A DNA stretch of 64,000 nt from Pseudomonas sp. R5-89-07 (GCF_003851685.1 NZ_CP027727.1:558001-622000), one strand, 5' to 3'; positions 37,028 through 46,937 are shown, numbered from the stretch's first letter. Program-made: numbers and translations. Notes: generated by a model from the letters alone, not told the origin.

Positions 37028-37742
37028 TCACGCCAGTCAGGCGCGCATAGGGGAGGGTGATTTCGATCAACCCCTGTGCGTAGGGGGCGATGGTGGCAAC
37101 GTTGTACTTGAGCACTACGCCGCCACTGGTCAGGGCCACGTTCGGGGTTTTCTGGAACGGCCAGTTCTTCACGAACTCCGGGTCGCGGTCCATCTTGGTG
37201 TTGATCAACCAGCTGTTGTGCGCAACTTTTGCGGTATTCCAGAAGGTCTGTTCCTGGCCGGGCAGCAACATGTCGGCCAGGCCCAACTCTTTGTGCAGCA
37301 CCCGTGAATAGTTGATGAAGCCGCGGCCAGGTTCGCCGTGGGCCACGCCGGTGTCCAGGTAGCTGGACACTTCAACGATCACCAGTCCGTCATGCTGCTC
37401 ACGTACCTTGGCCTGCAAATACATGCTGTGGCGGTCGGCGGACTCCCGCAGGAATTTGTCTCGATAGGCAGTCAGCGTCGCAGGCGTGGCGGCGCCGGGC
37501 GTGGTGCGGGCCATCTGCAGCAAGCGCTGCTCCACCAGGCTGTCGAGTTGCGGGTCGGCGGGGAAATGCACGGTATCGATGTTCACCAGCGGGCAATCGG
37601 GGCTGCCGCAGCCGGGTTTGGTTTGTTCCGATTTGTCGGTGGTGACCTCCAGCGGCTTGAGCTGGCTGGGTTGGAACAGGCTCTGGCAGGCGCCCAGGGC
37701 CAAGGCAATGCAAGCCACGGAGGCGATTTTTAAAAGCGACAT
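36996..37742 (-). CDS. DUF3298 / RsiV-like lipoprotein
   Basis: A 248-residue predicted lipoprotein: signal peptide SLLKIASVACIALALGAC with lipobox LGAC, then a domain of the RsiV/DUF3298 type (FINYSRVLHKELGLADMLLPG region; C-terminal GVVLKYNVATIAPYAQGLIE). RsiV itself is an anti-sigma factor that binds lysozyme, but here there is no membrane-spanning anti-sigma part and no sigma factor gene next door, so a different role is likely. It converges on cytX with a 32-base overlap and has a clear start at 37742. Confidence 0.8.
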   Translation of the reverse strand: MSLLKIASVACIALALGACQSLFQPSQLKPLEVTTDKSEQTKPGCGSPDCPLVNIDTVHFPADPQLDSLVEQRLLQMARTTPGAATPATLTAYRDKFLRESADRHSMYLQAKVREQHDGLVIVEVSSYLDTGVAHGEPGRGFINYSRVLHKELGLADMLLPGQEQTFWNTAKVAHNSWLINTKMDRDPEFVKNWPFQKTPNVALTSGGVVLKYNVATIAPYAQGLIEITLPYARLTGVIKPELMPARH

Positions 37743-37936
37743 GGGTGTCCTTCGTAAATCGATGGAAAGCTAAAAGAGTAGCGCTTGGACTGCCAACAGG
37801 GCCGCCAGTTCGCCACTAGACTGATTAGAGTGAGTTTGACGTCCGCCGTCTATCCCGGCAACCGGAAAGGGGCTGCGCCAACCGGCATCGGCGCGTTAGG
37901 ATGGCGCCCATTGCGCGGCTTATGACGAGGAAGACT

Positions 37937-38554
37937 ATGACCGATTTGACGAAGTCGACGCCGAACAAGATCGAAATTGTTCAGCGCGACCATGCCTATA
38001 AAGGTTTCTACCAGCTTGATCGCGTGCAACTGCGTCACGAGAAGTTCGACGGCGGCATGAGCCGCGTGATCAATCGTGAAGTGTTCGTGCGTCACGATGC
38101 GGTGTGTGTGCTGCCTTACGACCCGCAACGCGATGAAGTGGTGCTGATCGAGCAGTTCCGCGTGGGTGCCATGGGCCGTACCGACAACCCCTGGCTGGTG
38201 GAGATGGTCGCCGGCCTGATTGACAAGGATGAGCAGCCGGAGGAGGTTGCACACCGCGAGGCCGAGGAGGAAGCTGGGCTGACGTTCTCTGCGCTATGGC
38301 CGATCACCAAATATTTCCCCTCGCCGGGCGGCAGTACCGAATTCGTCCACTTGTACCTGGGCCGTTGCGACAGCTCGCAGGCCGGTGGCATCCATGGATT
38401 GGAAGAAGAGGCAGAAGATATCCGTGTCACCACCTGGGCTTTCGAAGATGCCTTTCAGGCGGTGCGCGACGGTAAGATTTCCAACGCAGCCAGCATCATC
38501 GCCCTGCAATGGCTTGCGCTTAATCGCGCGGAAGTGAGGGGGTTATGGCAATAA
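37937..38554 (+). CDS. nudF: ADP-ribose pyrophosphatase (Nudix)
   Basis: Cleaves ADP-ribose to AMP and ribose-5-phosphate. The Nudix box GLIDKDEQPEEVAHREAEEEAG matches GX5EX7REUXEEXGU fully (written here in part: GLIDKDE, REAEEEAGL). Length is 205 residues with the start at ATG 37937 (MTDLTKSTPNKIEIV), preceded by GAGGAAG. The next gene overlaps its end by 10 bases, forming a nudF-DUF1249-cpdA series as in P. aeruginosa. Confidence 0.94.
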   Translation: MTDLTKSTPNKIEIVQRDHAYKGFYQLDRVQLRHEKFDGGMSRVINREVFVRHDAVCVLPYDPQRDEVVLIEQFRVGAMGRTDNPWLVEMVAGLIDKDEQPEEVAHREAEEEAGLTFSALWPITKYFPSPGGSTEFVHLYLGRCDSSQAGGIHGLEEEAEDIRVTTWAFEDAFQAVRDGKISNAASIIALQWLALNRAEVRGLWQ

Positions 38555-38994
38555 AGGCACGGGAACGTTATCGGGTCGACCTGATCGGGCTGCAAGCTGC
38601 GTGCGAGGCCAACTATGCGCGGCTGATGCGCCTGCTGCCCGACATGCGCCACGCACCCGAAGCGCGGCGCATCGCCGTGACCCACGGCGACCAGATGCTC
38701 GGCGTGCTGACCCTGGAAGTCATCGTCAATTGCCCGTACACCACCACCCTGCGCGTGCGCCAGGAACACAGCCTGCCGTGGCTGCCGGTGCCGCAGCTGG
38801 AAGTGCAGGTGTACCACGATGCGCGCATGGCCGAAGTGATCAGCGCCGAACATGCGCGGCGCTTTCGCAGCATCTATCCTTACCCGAATGTGTTCATGCA
38901 CCAGCCCGATGAGAAAGCACAGCTCAATGTGTTCCTCGGCGAATGGTTGAGCCACTGCCTGGCCTTGGGCCATGAGTTCGAAGTTGTGCGATAG
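38545..38994 (+). CDS. DUF1249 protein
   Basis: A 149-residue soluble protein of the DUF1249 (YqiB) family, function unknown. It is nearly always found between nudF and cpdA in gammaproteobacteria, as here. Conserved stretches include YRVDLIGLQAACEANYARLM and YPNVFMHQPDEKAQLNVFL. It overlaps nudF by 10 bases. No catalytic motif is evident. Confidence 0.88.
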   Translation: MAIKARERYRVDLIGLQAACEANYARLMRLLPDMRHAPEARRIAVTHGDQMLGVLTLEVIVNCPYTTTLRVRQEHSLPWLPVPQLEVQVYHDARMAEVISAEHARRFRSIYPYPNVFMHQPDEKAQLNVFLGEWLSHCLALGHEFEVVR

Positions 38995-39090
38995 ATGTGC
39001 ATTGCGCCCGTTTCCTGGCTTCCCTCTTTGTGTCCTGCCCCAGCATAATCACCCCAACTATCTAATCCTGTGATTGCCAGGGAGAGCGCC

Positions 39091-39903
39091 TTGCCGAGCG
39101 TATCCACTGTGAACCCTGACGTTGCGCTGCTGGTGCAACTGTCCGACAGCCATCTGTTTGCCGAGGCCGACGGCATGCTGCTGGGCATGAATACCCGCGA
39201 GAGCCTGCAGCGGGTGATCGAACGGGTGCACGAACAGCAGCCGCACATCGATCTGGTGCTGGCCACCGGGGATCTGTCCCAGGACGGCACGCTGGCGTCG
39301 TATCAGCAATTTCGCGATATGACGGCGCCCCTGGGCGCTCCTGCGCGCTGGATTCCCGGCAATCACGATGAGCCGCAGATCATGGCCCAGGCCGCCGTGC
39401 ACAGCGATCTGCTGGAGCCGGTGGTGGATATCGGCAACTGGCGCATCACCCTGCTGGACTCCGCCGTACCCGGCTCCGTGCCTGGCTACCTGCAGGACCA
39501 GCAACTGCAATTGCTCGCCCAGGCCCTGAGTGAAGCACCGAACCGGCATCATCTGGTGTGCTTCCATCATCACCCAGTGTCGATCGGCTGTGCCTGGATG
39601 GAGCCTATCGGCCTGCGCAATCCCGAGGCGCTTTTTGCCGTGCTCGACCGCTTTCCCCAGGTGAAGGCGCTGCTATGGGGCCACGTACACCAGGAAATCG
39701 ACCGTGAACGCGAGGGCGTGCGCCTGCTGGCTGCTCCTTCCACCTGCATCCAGTTCGCGCCGGGCAGCGAGGACTTCCAGGTCAGTGAACAGGCGCCAGG
39801 GTATCGCTGGCTGCGTCTGCATGCCGACGGGCGGTTGGAGACGGGCGTGGAGCGGGTCAAGGATTTTGCCTTCACCGTCGACTACGGCAGCAACGGCTAT
39901 TAG
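39091..39903 (+). CDS. cpdA: 3',5'-cyclic-AMP phosphodiesterase
   Basis: Class III cAMP phosphodiesterase that lowers cAMP and so limits Vfr/CRP activity. Metallophosphatase motifs appear in order: LSDSHLF, GDLSQDG, GNHDE, FHHHPV and WGHVHQE. I prefer the TTG start at 39091 (270 residues), which has GGGAG upstream; the frame opens at 39070. I did not see a convincing Vfr site upstream, although cpdA is Vfr-regulated in P. aeruginosa. A REP doublet follows. Confidence 0.92.
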   Translation: MPSVSTVNPDVALLVQLSDSHLFAEADGMLLGMNTRESLQRVIERVHEQQPHIDLVLATGDLSQDGTLASYQQFRDMTAPLGAPARWIPGNHDEPQIMAQAAVHSDLLEPVVDIGNWRITLLDSAVPGSVPGYLQDQQLQLLAQALSEAPNRHHLVCFHHHPVSIGCAWMEPIGLRNPEALFAVLDRFPQVKALLWGHVHQEIDREREGVRLLAAPSTCIQFAPGSEDFQVSEQAPGYRWLRLHADGRLETGVERVKDFAFTVDYGSNGY

Positions 39904-39925
39904 AAAGCTGCAAACACTGATCAAA

Positions 39926-40015
39926 TGTGGGAGGGGGCTTGCCCCCGATGGCTGAGTGTCAGTCAGCCCATGTGGCAGCTGACACACCGCTATCCGGAGC
40001 AAGCCCCCTCCCACA
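39926..40015. repeat. REP doublet, GGGGGCTTGCCCCC family, inward type
   Basis: The first unit is intact; the second is degenerate (TATCCGGAGC instead of TATCGGGGGC). The spacer carries GAGTGTCAGTC and AGCTGACACACCGC. It lies between cpdA and yqiA. Confidence 0.85.
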
Positions 40016-40083
40016 TGGGTTCTCACACAGGCCCCCGATCCCTGTAAACTGCGCCTCTTTGGCTGATGCACGGAGAGCCCGGC

Positions 40084-40692
40084 ATGTCCGCTTCGATCCT
40101 CTATATCCACGGTTTCAACAGTGCGCCGGCCTCCAACAAGGCCAGCCAGTTGATCACCGTCATGGACAACCTTGGCCTGTCCGGGCAGTTGCGTGTGCCG
40201 GCGCTGCATCACCACCCGCGTCAGGCGATTCCTCAATTGGAGCAGGCCATCGCAGAACTCGGCAGGCCACTGCTGGTCGGCAGCTCGCTCGGCGGCTACT
40301 ATGCAACCCATCTTGCCGAACGCCATGGCCTCAAGGCGCTGCTGGTCAACCCGGCGGTCAGCCCGCATCGGATGTTTGACGGTTACCTGGGGACCCAGAA
40401 GAACCTCTACACCGATGAAACCTGGGAACTGACCCACGACCACGTGACGGCCCTGGCCGAGCTGGAAGTGCCGGCCCCTCAAGACGCCGCGCGGTATCAG
40501 GTGTGGTTGCAGACCGGGGACGAAACCCTGGATTATCGCCTCGCCCAGCAGTATTACCGGGCCTGTGCCTTGCGCATCCAGGCCGGTGGCGACCATGGTT
40601 TCCAAGGGTTCGCCCAGCAATTGCCGGCCCTGTTGAGCTTTGCCGGCATTGGCGCTGACCAGTATCAATCCTTCGATTTTGCGTCACTGTAA
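40084..40692 (+). CDS. yqiA: YqiA-type alpha/beta-hydrolase (esterase)
   Basis: A 202-residue serine esterase of the YqiA family. It starts SASILYIHGFNSAPASNKA with the oxyanion HGF; GSSLGGYYA holds the nucleophile Ser, and GDHGF near the C-terminus the catalytic His. ATG 40084 has GGAGAG upstream. It sits between cpdA and parE, the same order as E. coli cpdA-yqiA-parE. The natural ester is unknown. Confidence 0.9.
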   Translation: MSASILYIHGFNSAPASNKASQLITVMDNLGLSGQLRVPALHHHPRQAIPQLEQAIAELGRPLLVGSSLGGYYATHLAERHGLKALLVNPAVSPHRMFDGYLGTQKNLYTDETWELTHDHVTALAELEVPAPQDAARYQVWLQTGDETLDYRLAQQYYRACALRIQAGGDHGFQGFAQQLPALLSFAGIGADQYQSFDFASL

Positions 40693-40737
40693 AAATCGCA
40701 GGTCATTTTTTAATCGAACGACTCACGACGAGACCCC

Positions 40738-42642
40738 ATGGCCACTCCCAGCGCTAGCTCTTATAACGCAGACGCCATCGAAGTCCTCTCGGGCCTCGAC
40801 CCGGTGCGCAAACGCCCCGGCATGTACACCGACACCAGTCGGCCGAACCACCTTGCCCAGGAAGTCATCGACAACAGCGTCGACGAAGCCTTGGCCGGGC
40901 ACGCCAAGTCGGTGCAGGTCATTCTGCACGCCGACCATTCCCTGGAAGTGTCCGACGACGGTCGCGGCATGCCGGTGGACATCCACCCTGAAGAGGGTGT
41001 GTCGGGCGTCGAGTTGATCCTCACCAAGCTGCACGCCGGCGGCAAGTTCTCCAACAAGAACTACCAGTTCTCCGGCGGCTTGCACGGCGTGGGTATTTCC
41101 GTGGTCAACGCCTTGTCCACGCAGGTCAGGGTCAAGGTCAAGCGCGACGGTAACGAGTACCAGATGACATTCGCCGATGGCTACAAGGCCACCGACCTCG
41201 AAGTGATCGGCACCGTTGGCAAGCGCAATACCGGCACCAGCGTGTACTTCGCGCCGGATCCGAAATACTTCGATTCGCCGAAATTCTCCATCAGCCGCCT
41301 CAAGCATGTGCTCAAGGCCAAGGCCGTGCTGTGCCCCGGCCTGCTGGTGAGCTTTGAAGACAAAGGCACCGGCGAGAAGGTCGAGTGGCATTACGAGGAC
41401 GGGCTGCGCTCCTACCTGGAAGATTCCGTCAGCGACTTCGAACGCCTGCCCAACGAGCCGTTCTGCGGCAGCCTGGCCGGTAACAAGGAAGCCGTCGACT
41501 GGGCGCTGTTGTGGTTGCCCGAAGGTGGCGACAGCGTGCAGGAAAGCTATGTCAACCTGATCCCCACCGCCCAGGGCGGCACCCACGTCAATGGCCTGCG
41601 CCAGGGCCTGCTGGATGCCATGCGCGAATTCTGCGAATACCGCAGCCTGCTGCCGCGCGGCGTGAAGCTGGCGCCGGAAGACGTGTGGGAGCGCATCGCG
41701 TTCGTGCTGTCGATGAAAATGCAGGAGCCGCAATTCTCCGGCCAGACCAAGGAGCGCCTGTCGTCCCGCGAGGCGGCGGCGTTTGTCTCGGGTGTGGTCA
41801 AGGACGCCTTCAGCCTGTGGCTCAACGAACATCCGGAACTGGGCCTGGCCCTGGCCGAATTGGCGATCAACAACGCCGGTCGTCGTCTCAAGGCCAGCAA
41901 GAAGGTCGAGCGCAAGCGCATCACCCAGGGCCCGGCATTGCCCGGCAAGCTGGCCGACTGTGCCGGCCAGGACCCGATGCGTTCCGAGCTGTTCCTGGTG
42001 GAAGGCGATTCCGCCGGCGGTTCCGCCAAGCAAGCGCGGGACAAGGAATTCCAGGCGATCCTGCCGTTGCGCGGCAAGATCCTCAACACGTGGGAGGTCG
42101 ACGGCAGCGAAGTCCTGGCCAGCCAGGAAGTTCACAACATCGCCGTGGCGATCGGCGTCGACCCGGGCGCCGCGGACATGAGTCAGTTGCGCTACGGCAA
42201 GATCTGCATCCTCGCCGACGCCGACTCCGACGGCTTGCACATCGCAACCCTGCTGTGCGCGCTGTTCGTGCAGCACTTCCGCCCACTGGTGGATGCCGGC
42301 CACGTCTACGTCGCCATGCCGCCGCTGTACCGTATCGACCTGGGCAAGGAGATTTTCTACGCCCTGGACGAGGCCGAGCGCGACGGCATTCTTGATCGCC
42401 TGGTGGCCGAGAAGAAGCGCGGCAAGCCACAGGTCACGCGATTCAAGGGCCTGGGTGAAATGAACCCGCCGCAACTGCGCGAAACCACCATGGACCCGAA
42501 CACCCGGCGCCTGGTGCAGTTGACCCTGGAAGACTTCGCCGGCACGTCGGAAATGATGGACATGCTGCTGGCGAAAAAGCGTGCACCGGATCGCAAAGCC
42601 TGGCTCGAATCCAAAGGCAACCTGGCCGAGGTTCTGGGCTGA
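40738..42642 (+). CDS. parE: DNA topoisomerase IV subunit B
   Basis: ATPase subunit of topoisomerase IV, which separates daughter chromosomes. The 634 residues show the GHKL ATP site (DNSVDEALAGHAK; DDGRGMPVD; GGLHGVGISVVNAL) and the TOPRIM block VEGDSAGGSAKQARD near residue 420, followed by DADSDGLH. Its stop shares a base with the ATG of the next gene. parC, its partner, is about 1 kb downstream. Confidence 0.97.
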   Translation: MATPSASSYNADAIEVLSGLDPVRKRPGMYTDTSRPNHLAQEVIDNSVDEALAGHAKSVQVILHADHSLEVSDDGRGMPVDIHPEEGVSGVELILTKLHAGGKFSNKNYQFSGGLHGVGISVVNALSTQVRVKVKRDGNEYQMTFADGYKATDLEVIGTVGKRNTGTSVYFAPDPKYFDSPKFSISRLKHVLKAKAVLCPGLLVSFEDKGTGEKVEWHYEDGLRSYLEDSVSDFERLPNEPFCGSLAGNKEAVDWALLWLPEGGDSVQESYVNLIPTAQGGTHVNGLRQGLLDAMREFCEYRSLLPRGVKLAPEDVWERIAFVLSMKMQEPQFSGQTKERLSSREAAAFVSGVVKDAFSLWLNEHPELGLALAELAINNAGRRLKASKKVERKRITQGPALPGKLADCAGQDPMRSELFLVEGDSAGGSAKQARDKEFQAILPLRGKILNTWEVDGSEVLASQEVHNIAVAIGVDPGAADMSQLRYGKICILADADSDGLHIATLLCALFVQHFRPLVDAGHVYVAMPPLYRIDLGKEIFYALDEAERDGILDRLVAEKKRGKPQVTRFKGLGEMNPPQLRETTMDPNTRRLVQLTLEDFAGTSEMMDMLLAKKRAPDRKAWLESKGNLAEVLG

Positions 42643-43637
42643 TGCGCACAGGCGTCGCCCTGGCGATCCTGATGGTGTGCGGGCTGGTAACCACCGATGT
42701 GGTTGCCGCGCCCGTGGCTGAATTGAAGCTGGTGTCGGAGCATCCGGTAGGCGGCATGCGCGGCGGCAACCTGTCGGGCCTGGCGCTGTGTGGCAAGGCG
42801 CTGTGGACCGTGTCGGATCGCGATGATGACCAGATCTATCGTCTGGACACCCGCGAGCCGGCCTGGAAAGCCGAGGTGGTGAAGATCGACGTACCACCCG
42901 TGCCCGAATCGGGCCTGCCGTGGGGGTTGCGCTCGCGCACCAAGGCGGCCTCGTTCATTCGCGGTGGAGACCTGGATTTCGAAGGCATCAGCTGTGATGC
43001 CGCAGGTAACCGCTACATCGTCAGCGAAGCCCATGCGGCGGTGTTGCAGGTGCCCGCGGAGGGCGCGCCCGAGTGGTTGAAAATTGCCCCTGGCATGGTG
43101 CGCGAAGCGCGGGCTAGTGGCCTGTTGCTGCACTTCAACGCGTTGTTGGAGGGCCTTGCGGTGAATCCGCAAGGCAACCAGCTCTGGCTGGCCGCCGAGC
43201 GTGAGCGCCGTGGGCTGGTCTCGATCAAGCGCGGCCAGAGCGTGTGGGATTGCGACGGCCCTTGTGTGTTGCTGAGCGAGGCGGGCCTGGAAGTGCAGCC
43301 GGCGCAGTTCACCAACGCCAAGGCCGTGTCGAAGGATTTTGCCGACCTGGCGCTGTTCGACGGCAAGCTGTTTACCCTGGAGCGCAACGCGTTTCAGATC
43401 TGCCGGCGCGATATGCTGACGGCCAAAGTCGAGCGGTGCTGGTCGTTTGCCGACGAAACCCTGACGCCCCAGCGGCGTTACCCCCAGCCCTATGGCCTGG
43501 CTGAAGCCCTGGTGGTGGACGCCGACGGCGCCTGGATTGGCATCGACAATAATTTCGGCGCGCGTGCCGACGGTGAAAAACGCCCGGTGGTCTATCGTTT
43601 TGCCGCCCCGGCCGGCGGTTGGAGTGCCCAGCCGTGA
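42642..43637 (+). CDS. Secreted phytase-like / esterase-like protein
   Basis: A 331-residue exported protein with a signal peptide (VALAILMVCGLVTTDVVAAP, cut near VVA-AP) and the 'esterase-like activity of phytase' beta-propeller-type domain (GNLSGLALCGKALWTVSDRD near residue 45, DLDFEGISCDAAGNRYIVSE near 110). It probably acts in the periplasm on a phosphate or ester substrate that I cannot name. It is translationally coupled to parE through TGATG, and the same order is seen in P. aeruginosa. Confidence 0.8.
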   Translation: MRTGVALAILMVCGLVTTDVVAAPVAELKLVSEHPVGGMRGGNLSGLALCGKALWTVSDRDDDQIYRLDTREPAWKAEVVKIDVPPVPESGLPWGLRSRTKAASFIRGGDLDFEGISCDAAGNRYIVSEAHAAVLQVPAEGAPEWLKIAPGMVREARASGLLLHFNALLEGLAVNPQGNQLWLAAERERRGLVSIKRGQSVWDCDGPCVLLSEAGLEVQPAQFTNAKAVSKDFADLALFDGKLFTLERNAFQICRRDMLTAKVERCWSFADETLTPQRRYPQPYGLAEALVVDADGAWIGIDNNFGARADGEKRPVVYRFAAPAGGWSAQP

Positions 43638-43662
43638 GCCGCGACTTTTTTGAATTGCATCA

Positions 43663-43685
43663 GCGCAGCGGCAGTTCCGCTGCGC
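43663..43685 (+). terminator. Hairpin between the phytase-like gene and parC
   Basis: GCGCAGCGG pairs perfectly with CCGCTGCGC around CAGTT, but no T-run follows. It ends 22 bases before the parC start and may affect transcription or ribosome access. Confidence 0.35.
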
Positions 43686-43707
43686 CTTACCCAATGATGA
43701 GGCCCGC

Positions 43708-45972
43708 ATGAGTGACATCCTCGCAGACAGCTTAGATGGCGTAGAACGCCGATCGCTGGCTGACTTCACCGAAAATGCCTACCTCAACTACTCCATGTAC
43801 GTGATCATGGACCGTGCGCTGCCGCATATCGGCGACGGCCTGAAGCCGGTACAACGGCGCATCATCTACGCCATGAGTGAGTTGGGCCTGGACGCCGATT
43901 CCAAGCACAAAAAGTCGGCGCGTACCGTCGGCGACGTGCTCGGCAAGTTCCATCCCCATGGCGATTCGGCCTGCTATGAAGCCATGGTGCTGATGGCCCA
44001 GCCGTTCAGCTACCGCTACACCCTGGTCGATGGCCAGGGTAACTGGGGTGCGCCGGACGATCCCAAGTCCTTCGCCGCCATGCGTTACACCGAGGCGCGT
44101 CTGTCGCGCTACTCGGAAGTGTTGCTCAGCGAGCTGGGCCAGGGCACCGCGAACTGGGGGCCGAACTTTGACGGTACTCTCGACGAGCCCCTGGTTTTGC
44201 CGGCACGTTTGCCGAATATCCTGCTCAATGGCACCACCGGCATCGCGGTCGGCATGGCCACCGACGTGCCGCCGCACAACCTGCGCGAAGTCGCCACGGC
44301 CTGTGTTTGTTTGCTGGACGAGCCAAAAGCCACGGTCGAACAGCTGTGCGAGCATATCCAGGGCCCGGATTACCCGACCGAGGCGGAAATCATCACGCCG
44401 CGCGCCGACCTGCTGAAGATGTACGAAACCGGCAAGGGCTCGGTGCGCATGCGCGCGGTGTACCACGTCGAAGACGGCGACATTATTGTGACCGCCTTGC
44501 CGCATCAGGTGTCCGGCGCCAAGGTGCTGGAGCAGATCGCTGCGTTGATGCAGGCCAAACCGTCGAAATTGCCGCAAGTCGCCGACTTGCGCGATGAGTC
44601 CGACCACGAGAACCCTTGTCGCATCGTGATCATCCCGACCAACAGCCGGGTTGACCATGAAGTGCTGATGCAGCATTTGTTCGCCAGCACCGACCTTGAG
44701 TCCAGCTACCGGGTCAACGTCAATATCATCGGCCTGGACGGCAAGCCACAGCTCAAGAACCTGCGCAATCTGCTGGTGGAATGGCTGGAGTTCCGCGTGC
44801 AGACCGTGCGCCGCCGCCTGCAATTCCGCCTGGACAAGGTCGAGCGCCGCCTGCACCTGTTGGACGGCTTGTTGATTGCCTACCTCAACCTGGATGAAGT
44901 GATCCATATCATCCGTACCGCCGAGCACCCGAAGGCCGAATTGATCGCGCGCTTCGAGCTGAGCGAGATCCAGGCTGACTACATTCTCGACACCCGCTTG
45001 CGCCAGTTGGCACGCCTGGAAGAAATGAAGCTGCGCGACGAGCAGGATGCATTGCTCAAGGAACAAGCCAAGCTGCAGGCGTTGCTGGGCAGCGAAGCCA
45101 AGCTCAAGAAGCTGGTGCGCAGCGAACTGATCAAAGACGCCGAAACCTACGGCGATGACCGCCGCTCGCCTATCGTCGAGCGCGCTGAAGCGAAAGCTCT
45201 GACAGAAACCGAGCTGTTGCCTAACGAGAAAATTACCGTCGTTCTGTCGGAAAAGGGTTGGGTTCGTTCCGCCAAAGGGCATGATATTGATGCTACTGGC
45301 CTGTCGTACAAGGCCGGGGATGGCTTCAAGACCGCAGCGGCCGGGCGTTCCAACCAGTTTGCGGTGTTTATTGATTCGACGGGGCGCAGTTATTCGGTGC
45401 CGGCCCACACCCTGCCGTCTGCACGCGGGCAGGGCGAGCCGTTGACCGGGCGCCTCACGCCGCCACCGGGGGCGAATTTCGAGTGCGTGCTGCTGCCGGA
45501 CGATGATTCGCTGTACGTCATCGCCTCCGACGCCGGTTACGGATTCGTGGTCAAGGGTGAAGACCTGCAGGCCAAGAACAAGGCGGGCAAGGCGCTGTTG
45601 AGCCTGCCGAACAACGCCAAGGTGATTCTGCCGCGACCAGTGGAGGATCGCGAGCACAACTGGCTGGCCTCGGTGACCACCGAAGGGCGCCTGCTGGTGT
45701 TCAAGATCAGCGACCTGCCGCAGTTGGGCAAGGGCAAGGGCAACAAGATCATTGGTATCCCAGGGGAGCGGGTGGCCAGTCGCGAAGAGTACGTGACTGA
45801 CATCGCTGTTATCCCCGAAGGCTCAACCCTGGTGCTCCAGGCCGGCAAGCGCACGTTGTCCCTGCGCCCCGACGACCTTGAACACTACAAGGGCGAGCGT
45901 GGTCGACGCGGTAACAAACTGCCTCGGGGCTTCCAGAGAGTGGATGCTTTGTTGGTAGAAACGCCTGCTTAA
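43708..45972 (+). CDS. parC: DNA topoisomerase IV subunit A
   Basis: DNA-cleaving subunit of topoisomerase IV, 754 residues. The active-site Tyr lies in [12 protein letters not shown] near residue 126. The quinolone-resistance region reads [12 protein letters not shown], with the susceptible-type Ser present. The C-terminal beta-propeller wraps DNA. A GATGAGG-type ribosome binding site precedes ATG 43708. Confidence 0.97.
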   Translation: MSDILADSLDGVERRSLADFTENAYLNYSMYVIMDRALPHIGDGLKPVQRRIIYAMSELGLDADSKHKKSARTVGDVLGKFHPHGDSACYEAMVLMAQPFSYRYTLVDGQGNWGAPDDPKSFAAMRYTEARLSRYSEVLLSELGQGTANWGPNFDGTLDEPLVLPARLPNILLNGTTGIAVGMATDVPPHNLREVATACVCLLDEPKATVEQLCEHIQGPDYPTEAEIITPRADLLKMYETGKGSVRMRAVYHVEDGDIIVTALPHQVSGAKVLEQIAALMQAKPSKLPQVADLRDESDHENPCRIVIIPTNSRVDHEVLMQHLFASTDLESSYRVNVNIIGLDGKPQLKNLRNLLVEWLEFRVQTVRRRLQFRLDKVERRLHLLDGLLIAYLNLDEVIHIIRTAEHPKAELIARFELSEIQADYILDTRLRQLARLEEMKLRDEQDALLKEQAKLQALLGSEAKLKKLVRSELIKDAETYGDDRRSPIVERAEAKALTETELLPNEKITVVLSEKGWVRSAKGHDIDATGLSYKAGDGFKTAAAGRSNQFAVFIDSTGRSYSVPAHTLPSARGQGEPLTGRLTPPPGANFECVLLPDDDSLYVIASDAGYGFVVKGEDLQAKNKAGKALLSLPNNAKVILPRPVEDREHNWLASVTTEGRLLVFKISDLPQLGKGKGNKIIGIPGERVASREEYVTDIAVIPEGSTLVLQAGKRTLSLRPDDLEHYKGERGRRGNKLPRGFQRVDALLVETPA

Positions 45973-45988
45973 GGCGTACTAGAGGCCT

Positions 45989-46014
45989 CGATCTACGATT
46001 TAACGCGTAGATCG
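45989..46014. repeat. Inverted repeat after parC
   Basis: CGATCTACG and CGTAGATCG are perfect 9-base arms around ATTTAACG. There is no T-run, so it is not a classical terminator; it might be a protein-binding site or a weak terminator in the 173-base gap before the lipoprotein gene. Confidence 0.45.
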
Positions 46015-46145
46015 ACGCTTTGGCGCTGGAGTCATGGCGCATATTCACGGATGATATGGCCTTTCCAGCGCCGGCGTGGCCGAGCGTGTTTAGGTTATTT
46101 TTAGTATTACATTGTGGTTCGCCTTGTGGCAGCCACCTGGATGGG

Positions 46146-46856
46146 ATGATGACTGCTCCACGCCTTCCTCTATTTTTGATGCTCGCTGGCCTGTTAGGGC
46201 TGGCGGGTTGCAGCACGCACCAGCCGGTGTCGCTGTACCAGCTGGACAGCGGAAGTCCGGCTCAGCCAGCACAAACCGCTGGCATGGCTGTTCTTCTGGG
46301 TCCGGTAGTCGTTGCTGACTACCTGCAACGCGAAACCCTGCTGCAACGTCAGAACGACGGCAGCCTGCAAGGTTCCACTGATGGCCGTTGGGCGGGTAGC
46401 CTTTCCTCGGATATCAATCAATTGATGTTGCGTCAGGTGGCCGGCCAGTTGGACAGCCAGCGCGTGGTCCTGGCGCCAGGGCCTTCCGGGTTTACTCCGG
46501 ATGTGCAGGTGCTGCTGACGATTACGCGGCTCGACTCCGGCACGTCACAACCGGCGATCCTGGATGCGCAGTGGCGTTTGATCGACCGTCGCGGGCAAGT
46601 GCGCGACAACCGTATCGTGCACCTGCAGGAAGAACATGCCGGCACCACGGCGTCCCAGGTCCAGGCCCAGGGCGTGTTGCTGCAGCACCTGGCGCAACAG
46701 CTGTCGGTGGCGCTCAAGCCATTGGCCAACCAGCCGCCGATTGCCGAGGCTCCGCGCAAACAGGCGCCGGCACAGGCTAAGCCAGCAACCCCGGAAAAGC
46801 CCAAGATGCCGATGGCCACACCGATTCGCACGGATCTGGAAGTGTTCAGGTTCTGA
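46146..46856 (+). CDS. PqiC-family (DUF330 / ABC-type auxiliary) lipoprotein
   Basis: A 236-residue lipoprotein with signal MMTAPRLPLFLMLAGLLGLAGC and lipobox LAGC. The mature part (QPVSLYQLDSGSP; GPVVVADYLQRETLLQR; FTPDVQVLLTITRLD) fits the PqiC/ABC-auxiliary family that works with PqiAB- or MlaD-type lipid transport across the envelope. No pqiA/pqiB lies nearby, so the partner must be elsewhere or different. The C-terminus is Pro/Ala/Lys-rich. I start at ATG 46146 rather than the frame's first ATG at 46020. Confidence 0.8.
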   Translation: MMTAPRLPLFLMLAGLLGLAGCSTHQPVSLYQLDSGSPAQPAQTAGMAVLLGPVVVADYLQRETLLQRQNDGSLQGSTDGRWAGSLSSDINQLMLRQVAGQLDSQRVVLAPGPSGFTPDVQVLLTITRLDSGTSQPAILDAQWRLIDRRGQVRDNRIVHLQEEHAGTTASQVQAQGVLLQHLAQQLSVALKPLANQPPIAEAPRKQAPAQAKPATPEKPKMPMATPIRTDLEVFRF

Positions 46857-46877
46857 TCTGAACGGCAGACAAACAAA

Positions 46878-46904
46878 AGGCCCGCTGAGTAAGCGGGCCT
46901 TTTT
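46878..46904 (+). terminator. Intrinsic terminator after the PqiC-like gene
   Basis: AGGCCCGCT pairs perfectly with AGCGGGCCT around GAGTA, followed by TTTTG. An A-run precedes the stem, so it could work in both directions. Confidence 0.85.
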
Positions 46905-46937
46905 GTATCTAAAATAGAAGCCATGGCGCAGTTCAAA

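Noticed and set aside
36996..37742. The DUF3298 lipoprotein as an RsiV-type anti-sigma factor
   Set aside because: It has a lipobox instead of a membrane-spanning anti-sigma region, and there is no ECF sigma factor gene beside it.
43732..45657. A 641-residue open frame antisense to parC
   Set aside because: Shadow of parC with no recognisable domain and no ribosome binding site. The same holds for the 600-residue frame antisense to thiC (33621-35423).
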